Below are positions 35,430 to 48,800 of a DNA stretch of 64,000 nucleotides, piece by piece. The DNA is from Mermis nigrescens (lineage: Eukaryota; Nematoda; Enoplea; Mermithida; Mermithidae), in assembly GCA_036768485.1 (NCBI GenBank), contig JAVLUZ010000154.1, forward strand, positions 2,562,529 to 2,626,528, written 5' to 3'. Numbering within the stretch: the stretch's first letter is position 1; every line of letters begins with the position of its first letter. The notes beneath the pieces were generated by a model. That model saw nothing but the letters and a program-made list of their open reading frames with translations, was not told the DNA's origin and did not search any database. The translations under genes were made by a program, and so were the position numbers.

Positions 35430-36000
35430 CGGGAACAGATTTAAGGATGGGCGGCTGGCCCTAAATAATTATCGAAATAAGGAATGGGTATGTGATTCGC
35501 AATGTTTTTTTGGCCGGCGGTAGTCATAATTCCTGAAATTTTTCCGGCGCTATTTGCTTGCTTTCTTGACGGCCTGGAAGTTATATTTCGGTACTAGGAT
35601 CCGGTTTTTGTAGCAGTAAACATTTCAAAGTTAAAATGATTTCTAGAGAAGAATTAGCTATTTTAAACGTAATTTATTTTTCCATTTTTAAGCATGATTC
35701 ATTTTTAAGCAGTAATTCAAGTAAATGTCATTCCACGTTAGTTTCAAACATTTTTCGACGCTTCGCGCTGGATTTTAGCTGGAGTCAAAAAATTTAAATC
35801 ATACTTTCTTATAAGATTGCCAAAAATTTCAAGATTTTTCGAAATTGCAGCGCCAAAACAGATTCTAAATAAAGTAGACAACATGAAACGCCGAAAAATG
35901 CAATTTCGCTCGTGAAGAGCGAATTTTTGAATATTTTTTCGACTTTGAGAAAATTTGGGGCACCACTCCTCTTACGAAAATTCTAGATTCGCCACGGTCT
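35430..36000 (+). mobile_element. G-family repeat copy
   Basis: Shares long segments with 12281-12807: GGATTTAAGGATG-like start, GGCGG/CGGCCTGGAAGTTA in the middle, GAAAATTCTAGAT-like end. No clear target duplication. Confidence 0.6.
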
Positions 36001-36434
36001 GCCTGGATCAAAGGATAATAACCAAGTTTATTTTCCTGCTCTCGCGCAGGCATATTGCTCGTACTTTTCAACAATTTATTTCTTTGGTACTACAATCTGT
36101 TATTTTAATTATAAAAATCAAAAATTGGGACAACTCATCACGATCAGTCTGTCAAGCAAGGAAATATAAGATCTTTTGCCGAAGAAAATCAAATCAAATT
36201 TATTTTGATATAGTTTTGAGCAACTTTTTATATTTAAACGCCTGGAAGGCATGTTTAGCTCGGCCCTAACGCCCGAATTTTAGAGGAGATTCATATAAAA
36301 GATGTCATCCCTAAATTAAATAATTGAATGCAGGCTCTGCAGCTAAGTACCTAAACTATGTATGTACAAAGCTTTAACATATTCAAACGTTCATAAAGCT
36401 ACAATTAACGCACCTAAAAGCTTCTGCATAAAAC

Positions 36435-36604
36435 TATAGTCTGTTTCACATAACTTCGTGCATAAATTTTTAGAAATTTTCATCGTCAGTAGGCCGAGGG
36501 TTACGATAATTATATATCAGATCAATGCTATAATCGCAATCTGTCAGCTTGTTGTCGGACATAGTTTTAAAATTTATGACCGAAGTTGTATGAAACAGAC
36601 TATA
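36435..36604. mobile_element. Tc1/mariner-like MITE, copy 1
   Basis: About 35-bp inverted ends starting TAGTCTGTTTCA, with TA on both sides. 170 bp, non-coding; 70 bp beyond the 4CL-like stop. Confidence 0.8.
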
Positions 36605-36674
36605 ATGTCGAAACTCATACGCCGACTTATTTTTCATATAAAACAAGCAAAGCAAATATCAAGTTAGAAAAACG

Positions 36675-36820
36675 CTACTTAACGGAAGCAGAAATCGCAC
36701 TTAATTTTTTCTCGTAGTCCGTGCGAAGTGTTCTTCGCAAAATCTTTCCGCTCGGCGATTTGGGAATTTCGTCTAAAAATTCCACGCCTCCTTTGAGACG
36801 CTTGTAATATACGACTCGTG
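36675..36820 (-). CDS. 4CL-like terminal exon, catalytic lysine
   Basis: Acceptor TTTTACAG, phase 1 in, stop [23 protein letters not shown] runs into [11 protein letters not shown], with the catalytic Lys. A Tc1-like MITE begins about 70 bp past the stop, inside the likely 3' UTR. Confidence 0.96.
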
Positions 36821-39800
36821 CTGTAAAAGATAATGAATACAAGAACACTTGAATCTGACTGAAGTAAAGTAACGAACTAGAGTCGATTCATAAAAAACCT
36901 ATTTTGCAAAAAAAATTTGATTCTTGCCGTTTTTATCTCGAATTTGACTTTATCTCCCCCAAAACTTTTTCTTGCAAATCTTCAAACTTCAAAGTATTGC
37001 TTAATTCGTATGAAAACTCCTCTGAGCTTTCAGAAAGAAAGAAAATAAATGAAAACAGATTAAATCAATATTTATATTCAAATATGTAGCGCCATTTAAA
37101 CGCTTTATATGCTGACATAAGCATACATGGGCAGCATGAAAATTCTGGGGAAATCGCCGAAAATCGCCAAAAATAATACTAAAAAAACAATTGTGGGGGG
37201 TCTACAGTAATCTGCGGGGGGGGTTAAACTTCTGCAGAGGGTTTATACCCCCAGAAGCCCCCACACCCATGTGTGTACATAAGTTTAAGCATGCCGTTTA
37301 GCTTTACCGGCATTAATCTAATACTTCACGAAATACACGTTAGCATTGGACGAAAATTTATATGATGTATTTTTAATAGATCTTTACTAATAGATATTTT
37401 AAAATGTAGTTATATATATTTTTAAATAAACTAATAGATACGGTGCGGATTATAGTACCTACTAATCAGGGGCATACGTAGGGAGAGGCGGTCCGAAAAT
37501 TGTTGACTCTATATTTCGAGATATGTTCGGCGGTACGCAAAATAAAGTGCATTTTCCGACGAATCCGAACATGATCTATCCATTATGCTCATAAAATCCA
37601 AACTTTTCGTAAAAATGTTATCTTGTACCCGAATCAGCTGTAAAGAGTGACGTTTTTTGGCCGCGCTTGCAACAGACTTGTGGAAAATAACGATCGTACG
37701 GCGCGAAGTGCCGAAAATTTTGAGACTTTTCGGTAAAAAGGATGCCAAGTTATATTATTTTACTGCACTATCTTACCTTTCCCAATTTTTTGGCTTTTAG
37801 ACAACAGGGGTTGACCGTAAGCCAGATCAAAGCTGGAGTCAATGAGGTAGTGGGAATGAAGAGTCTACGATTTGAACTATCGAAAGACAGAATTCTGAAA
37901 AAAGTGATACAACCTTAATTCATGATTAAGAAATGTACTCCTGCTAAAAATTACATATGCTTTCTGTATTTTTTACTTTTCTTTTTAGAAAATTTCGTGC
38001 TCTAAAGTTCAAGAGGACCGATCAGTTCCAAAACTAATCTGGAGCCGCATAAAAACGAAAACGCAGATGAGTTTTTGCATGTAATAGAAGTGTCTGTGCC
38101 AGAAACAAGAGTCACTAATTTACACCTGTTACACGTTGCTATACTACTAGTCAGCCTCGGCTAAATCTCAGATTCATAGAATTGTCGATTGAAATCTATA
38201 TACGATTCGCTTGTTAAAATTTTAAAGATTTCGATGATCTTATCTTCATCTCTTTTCCATTTAAATAAAAAACATCTATTATTTTTCAGGTTCTCCAGAC
38301 TTGCATTAAAGAGCATTAAAAAACAGACTGACATACAAAAAGTGACCATGCGCAACAGATCTAGAGCAAGGTAGGATTCCAGAATGTGGAAGTGCGGCTG
38401 TCTCCTCATTGGTTTCAAATAATTGACGAGATAAAGAATAATGCATTTTTCATGATTTTACGCAATTGCTTGCCTTAATTTCTCAAGCGTCGAGTAAACT
38501 TGATTCTGAATCGAATTAAAATGTAAAAATAATGCATCAGTGCAAAAATACTATATTAGAAATCCTACAAGCTACAAAATCGATAATTTGCCGTTCATTC
38601 AGAATATCGCGGTCTTTCAGAACGACGTAAGCTCGCGGACTTTCTCCATATGTCGGATCCGTTATGCCCACGACAGCAGCATCCTGTATTCCTTCGTGAC
38701 TCATTAAGATGCCCTCAAGTTCAGCGGGAGCTACCTTAGAAGATAAATACAAATTAAAAAATATTATTAAAATATTATACCACGAATATAATATTACTAG
38801 CAAAGATCAATGACTCCAAAGGAACAAAAAGGACGAACATACTTGGAATTACGCACCATTTGAGACAAATAAGAGGGAACTAGGGAAAAGTTACCTATAT
38901 ATGTCTGCGAAAGTTGTACGAATCTACTAGAAAACTACACTTCCGCTAAGAATGCAAAAAAATCGAAGTCTAGTACTGCGGCCTGCAGAAGGGAGTTGCA
39001 CTTCCAACGCAAAAATAAGAAACGTGAGTAGCTTATTCCTAGATACGAAAAAATCACTAATCAAAAAAACGGAATAATGTGCATCGATAGACTAGCATGC
39101 CACGTATTGTTATGGGGCAGGAATTAACGAGATGGTGCGCTTGTCATAATTTATTTATGAAGCCATTGGCGATTAATAAATATTGGTTATCCTAGTACAT
39201 TGAAAGAGAAATTTGATATTGATAAGAAACTAAATCTTTCATTAAAACACTTAGAAGCTTCTTCATAATCTCTTTTTGTGAGCCCAGGGAACAATGTTTG
39301 GTAAAAGCACGATTCAGATTTTTTGCGTTTTTTAGCAGAAGTCTAATTTTTAGTAGATTCTTACAACTTTCACAGGCTTATATTGGTAACTTTTCCCTAG
39401 TACCCTCCCTTTCTGTCCTTAATGATGCGTAATTCCAAGCATATCCGTTCTTTTTGTTCCCTCGGAGCATTTTTCTTCGCCAGTACCTACTTTTAATTAG
39501 TAAGATTCGAGTAAATCAGTCAGTAAACACATATGGTAACATGCCACAATAATAGCAGCAGTCCAAGAACGTGAAAACAAGATTGCTCTGAACATCAGCA
39601 TTATCTTTTTAAACAAGACAACCTTACTTCATTCAAACAGATCAAATATTTTCAGTGTAAACTTTACGCAATTACCGGGTGTAAAGAACACTCACACTCA
39701 GATTCAAGCTTTTGCAACGCCGTGGAACTAAAGTTAATTTTCAGTGTAAACTTTAGACAACTATTAGGTGTAAAGAAAAGATACAGTCAGATTCGTAATC

Positions 39801-42800
39801 CTAACCTTATGGAACATATTTTGAAAAGAATTTGCGTTTTTCAACGCTATGGAAGTAAAATAAATTTGTAGCGTAAACTTTGCACATCAAAATAAAAAAT
39901 ATTGTAAACTTTACACAACTACTCAGTGTAGAGAAAACTAACAGTCCGATTCGTAATTCTGACATTACATAGGACATTTTAAAAAAATTAAGCTTATGAA
40001 AAGTTGATTTTAAGTGTAAACTTAACACAACCACCGAGTGTAAAGAAGATTTTAGTCGCATTCGTAATTTTGATATTACTCTGATATTGAGATCAATATT
40101 TATGAAAAAATTAATTCTCTACAATGGTCTGAAGACAAATAAATATTAGATGCAAACCACTTCACGCCACTATTGAGTGTAAATAAATGCGATCAGAAAA
40201 AATTTTGACTTCGGTATATTTTTATAATTTTATACTTTTTTGATCAGGTTATATTAGAAGAAAGTGAGCCATAGAAAAATATTTTAAAACAGAAATTCTT
40301 CGAGATAAGCTCACGATGTTACTTGTCATATGTATGCACATACATATGTACATGTACATCATAATTGCTGCTTTTCTGTATGAAACTAGAAATTTTATTA
40401 AATACAAAGTAGCTTAACCAATCTGATTATGACCATAATTCTGCGACTGCTACTTTAGGAAAGACAGTTAGAACTAACCAAAAATTTATCTGTATCATCC
40501 GAAGACCATCATTATTTTCGAAAAATTACTTCACAAAATCGTAAAAAAGGAAGAAATTGCGTCATCTATGCTTAAGGCACAGAATGTCGAGGACAAAATA
40601 CCCATGTGAGTGAGCAGAAATGGGCATGGTTAGAGAATCGTACAAGTCGAATAATTATTGGAAATAGGATTGATAGCGCCGAAAATCAGATTTTACGAAT
40701 TTATAAAACAAAAGTTGTTTCGATTCAGGAAATGTGGGCATTTGGATTATCGCAGAATCAGGACGTTAGAGAATGGAACACCCAGACTATGGTTGGTCTG
40801 AGGACCTGATCGCCATTACTTTGCAAAACATTTCTGAAGTTCATACTTGAAAGCCTTGAACTTTGATCAATTCTTTTAATCGATCAACGATGTAAAAATA
40901 CCCATCTTCGTCGTAATACCCCGAGTCACCTAAACAACGTATATTTTATAAATACGTATTTGTTTTATTAGAATTTTCGAGAAGGTCGTATAAATTAGCA
41001 GAAATTGGATTTCCCATTAGACTCGGAAGCAATAACCCGCATCACATAAACACATTTCATGCCTTTTCGCAATGATCAGCATTCTCGAGCAGCACTGATT
41101 TTGCATTTGATTCGAACCACTAGCTCCCTATAATTGAGTCTGCTTTGCTCCGCTGGTCGTATATAAGTTTAAAATTAGGAGATAGAGCACCGAAATTTTT
41201 GAAAAATGATGATAAGTAGATAAACAGTCTTCAATATAATGCATAAATCATAAATGTAATTATTTCCCTTGATAAATAAATTCAGAAGAAACGATAGGTT
41301 TCGGCATTGTCTTTATCATCTTGGAAATTACTTTTTTTGCTGTATTCATTTATACAAAACTACAAGCGGTACATTAATATATAGGCTACTGCAACAAACT
41401 TGACAATTTAAGCACAAAAAAATTATTGAGCGCTTAAGCTTAAAAAGTTAAGAGTGAGATAATTATATTGTGTGCCTTGCGGCTAAGTACTGTTATGAGG
41501 TACTGTATTTGCTTATATTCGCATTTGCATACGTTACAAAAGGAGATAAAATATTAGGATACCCGTATGCAAAAAGCCTTGCGAATCGTACGCTTCGATT
41601 GTTGCTTTTTTGTTCTTACGATAGCCCAACATACAAGTGTCACTTTTTATGCATAATTCTCCAGTTTGATGGTAGCCTAGTGATTCGCCGCTGATCAAAT
41701 CAATGACCTTAATGACTGGCAATAAAGAAATTAGTTACGACGACCGATCATTTCAATAAGGATTTAATCAGGACCTAATGTGGAAAAAACAAAACATTTT
41801 GCAAAATTGATTAAATTCATTACAACTTGTTAAGGCCATTTTTATATGAGTAAGGCTTCCTAGCTGACCCCCAGACCTACCTGTACTTCCAAGACCGATC
41901 GTACTCTGCGTTCACGATAGAGCAGTTCACTATTGATATTGATGGATTGATATAGGTACATTGCCACGGCTTTTTAGCGCCACGTTGATGTAAATTGCTT
42001 CGTGCTAATGAAAAATTTGGCCATTAGCACGTCGTGCTGAGACACTAAATTTTTCTCGGGCAAAAGCATAGTAATTTTGACGCTTTTCAACGTATTTTTC
42101 AACGAAAATCGCAAAAATCCACAGCGTTTCGCGCTGATTATCATATTACTGTTTATTTACGCTCAAGTGCGCGATTTAAACACTGTACAATCGTAGATGG
42201 GCCACACAAAAATTCTGGGGGTTTGTTTGGGGCGTAATTGCCAAAAATAGCACCAAAGATTCAATTCTTGGGGTCTATGAATTTTGGGGAGTCCACCAGG
42301 TTCTCGGGGGGCAGCAGACCTCCAGACCCCCACGCTCATGTGAGTGCAATCTAAAAGACTATGCATTCATCTTTTCATCTCGTCTATTTGTTTAGAGATT
42401 TCTAGCACGAAATAATTACTTTACGACAAGAACGCACTGTTCTCTGTTATTTTGAACACAAAATTAGCTTCTCTATGTTTATTTATCTTTTAATTCATAA
42501 GTTCAGTGGCGTCTGTCAGATTAAATTATAGTCTGTTTCACTCAGGTTTGGGCATAAATTTTAAGAATTTTTTGAAAGTAAGCCAACGGATTACGATAAT
42601 TATATATCAAATCAATGCTATAATCACAATCTGTCGGCTTATTGTCGGACATATTTTTTAAAATGTATGCCTGAACTTGTGTGAAACAGATTATATTATT
42701 TGGCAACCGCATTATCATTTCTGATGTTGTAATAGGTACAAAGGTGTCAGCTTATGAGTCCACTGAGCATTAGGAAGCAAATAATTGCGATTTAGCATGG

Positions 42801-45800
42801 ATGTCTTGATTTATTCAATCAAATCTAGTTGTATTGACAAACAAAAATCTGATCTGCAGAATATCATCACATTCTAAACAGTTACATTAATAAAGAAGAG
42901 AAGGACATGCATCACTGACACCATAGGCATTATATAATTTAAAAACTAGCGAGCTTATATGAGCCATTACGTGCTATTGGAAAAAACTTACATTAGCTTT
43001 AGTGCTTATATGCTCCAACTAAAAAACGCTGCACATTATATATTCTTATTCAAGATTACGATAGTTTGAATTGTGATAAACTATTTATTTTGATTGACTT
43101 TAAACGAAATTCTAAGGAGAAGCATGTAGAAACAACAAATGAGATAATACGAAAAGTATGCTAATAATAGTGTTAAACAGGTTTTCATACTGAGAGGTCC
43201 TAACTTTTGCATAAAAATTTTTTCATTAATTGCTTACTTTTGAATTAAAATTCGGTAATAACATTCCGCAACTACCGCTTTTTACATCAGCTTCCGGACG
43301 ATTGGGCATAAGATGTGAAGCTCCGCTACTTTCAGTCATTCCATAGCCTGAAGGTCATCAAGGATAATAGAAAAATTGTCTTTTCATATAAACCGAAGAA
43401 TATCAATGCTATAGTACCTTGGCATAGGCGCACATTTGGGAACTTTTCTTTCATCTGTTGCGTGATTGATCTGCCGACTGGCGCAGCGCCAACTATGCAC
43501 GTCCGGACATTTCTCAGATCATTAGACATCACCTGGGGGTCTTTTACCATAGCTGATAGAACTGGAGGGACAATGCATATAGAAGGAACCTACAAAAGCG
43601 ATATCCGGCTATGCGGCGCTTCAATTCCAGTATGTAAGACTTAATTATTTTGTTAATTAAGATAATCTGTAGTAGATCATGTGAGTGCAGTTATTCGACA
43701 TAAAAATGTCTTTACATTAGTAAAATGTTAAGATTATGTACAAATCCATTCGAAATGTTTCTGCTATGATGTTAACCCTGGTGCCAGAGAATTACCCGAA
43801 TGCGGATTTAGAGGGTGGGGGGTAAAGGCGACCGGCCTCTGTCGCCTAAAAATAGTTGGCGCAGGTTTATAATAGATGTGTATTTTAAAATTATTTTAGC
43901 CATTTTATCCACATTTTTCAATTTTTCCCAGCGCTCCACGCCGGGGTCCCGTAAATGACATGTACTGACTGTTTTTTATTTTTTACGTCAGAAGAATATT
44001 TTTTGTACAAAACAAATACTTTCTGGTATTATAATGATTCCTTAAGTAAAGACATAGTAAATACTAGTAAGCAATTCTATCTAATTTTTTAGCCAAAATT
44101 CTACACGTTTTCGCGCTTCGCGTCATATGCTTTAGTTGCAAATGATTCAATTCTAAGCAGAATGTATAACATTGAAGGAAGAGTGTAAATCCTTATTTTA
44201 AATCACGATCTCTATTATTTTGTAATATTTTTCCATAAATCGTAATCATACAGCATAAGCATTAGGAGAGGGAGTTTTTCTAAAGGGTATGCTTGAGCTT
44301 AAGTTACAATGGGTGCACCTGAAAAATACGACTGTTTTATGTTTTCGATAATGCTTTTTTCTAGCGCATAAAAATGATTGAAAAATTTCAAAAATCTGGA
44401 CTATCAATAAGAAATTGAAGAAAAAATTAAACCTTTTAGCCTAAAAAAGCTAAAAGCGCTTAAAACAGCATTGTGCTTCTTAGAAAATTTCAAATTCTGC
44501 GGCGTTCAGCCACATGGGGTCAACAGTCATTCTGAAGTTCTAAACCCCAAAGGACATTATGATCAGCTTTCAGATGAAATTATCACATCCTTGTATAAAT
44601 CATACCTCTAGACCACTCAATGCTTTGACGTAAGATAAAAGATTGAATGATCTCATAATGTGGAACGTTGAACCATGAATAAGGCTCGAAAATAATTGTG
44701 CTAATCCAAAAATGTGATTGAATGGGACGATGCCGACTGCATTCTCCCCCGGATTGAATACCTCGAAAATATGTCTTCTAAATAAAAAATAGATTACTTA
44801 TTCAATTATTATACTAGCAAAGAAAAATGCCCCGATGGAACAAAAAAGGTAAATAAACTCGAATTTCTTCATTGCTTAGGATGTAAAAGGAGGGGACTAG
44901 GGAAAATTTCCCTATATGCGCAGAAGCCATAGGAATGTGTTAACACTTAGGCTTCCCCTAAACAACGCAAAAATCGAAGTATATTCTGCGGCCTATGCGC
45001 GTTTCTGCAGATTTTCCATAGTAATTTCGATGATGATGGCGAGTATTTTGATTACTTTATTTTGGAAAAAATTAATGAATTTTTTTGTGGTTTTCCATGT
45101 AAACTATTGAGTTGGCCATGTAGGTATGAAGTTTAAACTATTATCTTTTCCGTTATAGCATTGTGGAAGGTCAAAATTTCATTAAATAAATAATACATTG
45201 ATTATTTAATAGTCGTGAAAGGGTCTGCAATGCTCTTTTGTGAAACTCTTAAATACGCTTTTTGACTACACCCTCTTTTTTCATAGGCCGCAGAATATAC
45301 TTCAATTTTTACGTTGTTTAGGGAAGTCTAACTGTTTAGCACATTCCTATGGCTTCTGCGCATATAGGGAAATTTTCCCTAGTCCCCTCCTTTTACATCC
45401 TTAGCAATGAAGAAATTCAAGTATATTTACCTTTTTTGTTCCATCGGAGCATTTTTCTTTGCTAGTTCCCTTCTTATATTTGATAATTGAGGCCATATAT
45501 CCAAAGGTGGGCAGCGCCAAAATTCTGAGGGGGTGCAAGTAGCTGCAGAAATTTATTTTTTTGTCTCAAACATTTTACACTAAAATTATCACAGATCAAG
45601 AAATATTGCGTTAAAAGAGAAAAAAATTAAGTTTTGAGATATTGTAGCTCTCTACATTATAAAACCAATTGGACAGCAATGTAACCAAAATTGAGCTATA
45701 TAAGCTTTAGGACACGCTAACAGTAAAAGCTTATATACTCTACACTTTGTGCAACAACCATTGGGGGTAAAGAAATTTTAAGGTCAGATTCGTAAACTAC

Positions 45801-48800
45801 AACTCAAAGGAAACATTCCAAGAAAAATTGGCTCTCCGCAAATTGTTTGATACCCAATGCTCTGAGCGGAAAAGTGCTTTTCAGTGTAAACTTTACACTT
45901 GTGCGTATAACGCAATGTTGGGTGTATAGAAACAAAACAAACTACGATCTGTAACGCTAAGGTCAGGGCACATTTTAAGCATAATTTGCATGTTCCGCCT
46001 ACTTAGCGGAGTAGCTGAAGAAATTTCGTTTATCGTCTCGAACCTTTTACACTAAAACAATCACAGATCGAGAAATATTGCGTTAAAAGAGGAAAAAATT
46101 TACGTTTTGAGATCTTGTAACCCTCTACATTATAAAACCAATAGGACTGCACAGAAAGCAAAATTGAGTCAGACAAGTTTTAAGACACGCTAGCAGTAAA
46201 AAAATTCGTTCACTTTACACTTTTGTGCAACAAACCATTGAGAGTAAAGATATTTTAATGTCACATTCGTAATATACAACTCAGGGGCAACATTTAAAAA
46301 ATTGGCCTTCCGCAAATTGTTTGATACCCAATGCTCCGAGCGGAAAAATGCTTCTTAGTGTAAACTTTACACTTGTGCATATAAAGTAATATTGGGTGTA
46401 TAGAAACAAAATAAACTATGATCTGTAACGCTAAGGTCAGGGTACATTTTGAGCATAATTAGCATGTTCCGCCTACTTAGCGGAGTAGCTGAAGAAATTG
46501 CGTTTTTCGTCTCGAACCTTTTACACTAAAACAATCATAGATCGAGAAATATTGCGTTAAAAAAGAAAAAAATTACGTTTTTGAGATATTTTAACCCTCT
46601 ACATTACAAAACCAATTGGACTGCACAGAAACCGAAATCGAGTTAGATAAGCTTTAGGATATGCTAACAGTAAAAAACCCGTATACTTTTACACTTTTGT
46701 GCAACAAATATTGAGTGTAAACAAATTTTAAGGTCAGATTCGTAATCTACAACCGAGGGGCAACATTTTTTGAAAAAAATTGGCCCTCCGCAAATTGTTT
46801 GATACCCAATGCTCTAAGCAGAAAAATGCTTCTCGGTGTGAACTTTACACTTGTGCTAATACCGCAATATTGGGTGTATAGAAACAAAATAAACTAGGAT
46901 CTGTAACGCTAAGGTCAGGGCACATTTAAACAGAATTAGCATGTTCCGCATACTTAGCGGAGTAGTTAGAGAAATTTCGTTTTTCGTCTCGAACCCTTTA
47001 CACTTAAACGATCGCAGATCAAGAAACATTGCGTTAAAAGAGAAAAAATAAGTTTTGAGATATTGCAACTCCCTACATTATAAAACTAATTGGACCGCAC
47101 ATAAAACCAAAATTGAGTCAGATAAGCTGAAGGACACACAAAGAATAAAAACACGTATACTTTACACTTTTGTGTAACAACTATTGAGTGAACAGATATT
47201 TTAAGTTCAGAGTCGTAATCTACAATTCAGGAAAAACATTTTTAAAAAACAATTGGCCCTCCGCAAATTATTTGATTTTTCGATTTACACTTTACACATT
47301 CATTGCTAACTCGGTATTGAGTGTAAACAAAAAAAAGACGGGCATCGAATTTTTTAATTATCCATCGATTAAAAAAACCGCACCTCCCAGGCGTGTGCCG
47401 TTGTTGCTGTGAGGGGGGGGAAACACAAAGTTCGCACTCGCTGTGATAAACATATAATGGCCAAGTAAATTATAGGTAGCGCTATCGCGCTACCTATGAT
47501 AATTCATTCTAATTAAGCACCCTTTATATTGTCAAACAAAGTATTTCGTGCTGAACCAAGGGGCAATAATCCAGAACTGTATTGCAATTTATATTATTTG
47601 TTGTAAGAAATTGAGTTGAACCTGATTTACTGCATCTTTGACCATAATAGCTTTCAAAGAAATAATCACCCACACGTCAGTGTAGAATTAATTGCAATAT
47701 ATAAATCGTATCAACTGAAGATGAATCATATCATAAAGATATTCACTAATTCAAAGTAAGCCATTAAAGCTGGGGCTAATCCGAGCCCGACATGCACGTT
47801 GGGGGTTTAAAGGGGTCTAGACCACACCTGGGCGTGGGGGGTTTGGGGGTAGTGCAACCCCCAGAAACCAAAATACCCCCAGAAATCAAAATACCCCCAG
47901 AATTAAATGTTTGAATTTTTTTCGTTTTTTTCGCAATTTTTTGATGCCAATGGACTAGTGCTTGATGAGAAACGTCGAAAATGGTGTTTTTATCGCCATA
48001 TTACCATTTTTAAGACCATTTTTTGACCTTCAAAAAATCTTGCACCCCCCAGAATTTTCTTGCTGCCCACGTATGGTCTAGACCACACCTGGGCGTCGGG
48101 GGTTTGAGAGCTTGTACCCCCAGAAGTTGAAAAAACCCTACAGATTACTGTAGACCCCAGAATTCTATTTTTAGTAACATTTTGTCAATTTGACCCGTCC
48201 TGACCTCTAGAAGTTTTTAGCTGCTCACTTATGGTCTAGACCCCCAGAATGGAAAATGAAAATTTAGTAAAAAAACTGGCGAAATGAAGGCCAAAAATTG
48301 ATGAGAATTGAAAATTTTTTACAAAACTGCTTCAAATTGACCAGGAACTGTGTAATAACATAGTTTTAAGCCTATTTCAGCGCTTTTGCCGCTTTTTGAG
48401 GTCACTTTGGCCGAAAAAAGCTTAATTTTTGACCCTTCCCCCAGACCGGCTGATCCCTAGATCGGCCATGCTGTGCATCTATGATACGAGCTATCGGCTG
48501 AATAAACCTGCATACAATATGGATTTAAAGTTGGTCGGTTTTCAGATGCTGAACTACGTGGCCGACTTTAGTTCCAAATTATTTTTACTTGACAAGCTTA
48601 GAATATCGTATGGAAGTTAGATAAAAACGCTATTTTATGTCAGTGCTACTTAACGTAATTTATTTTGGCTGTGCATTTTAAATTTCACTTCTGTAACGGT
48701 GTTAAAATATTGATATCACTAACTGCGCGAATAGTTGCAGCGCCGAGACAAAATTCTTGTGTGAAAGCATAATTGCTTTCGGTAAGCCACTTGTTCCGCT

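Larger units (their letters stand above)
29346..36434. other. Non-coding interval between the RFX and 4CL-like genes
   Basis: No confident exon found on either strand. It holds the X-box/CCAAT pair, a small hAT-like element (34451-34616), a G-family element (about 35430-36000) and a GGTAGA-rich inverted-repeat patch (about 32070-32250). The missing RFX 5' exon(s) probably lie between 22.5 and 33.2 kb or in this interval. Confidence 0.5.
47787..48483 (+). mobile_element. hAT-like MITE, type C, host of two nested elements
   Basis: Outer element ending CATGCTGTGCATCTATG, with flanks ATCCGAGC (47779-47786) and ATACGAGC (48484-48491), 7 of 8 matching. Removing the inserts leaves about 280 bp, like the intact copy at 7432-7715. 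Confidence 0.75.

Noticed and set aside
47472..47497. Bacterial-type rho-independent terminator
   Set aside because: The hairpin has no T-run and sits at the end of a repeat unit in a eukaryotic genome; read as an element terminus.
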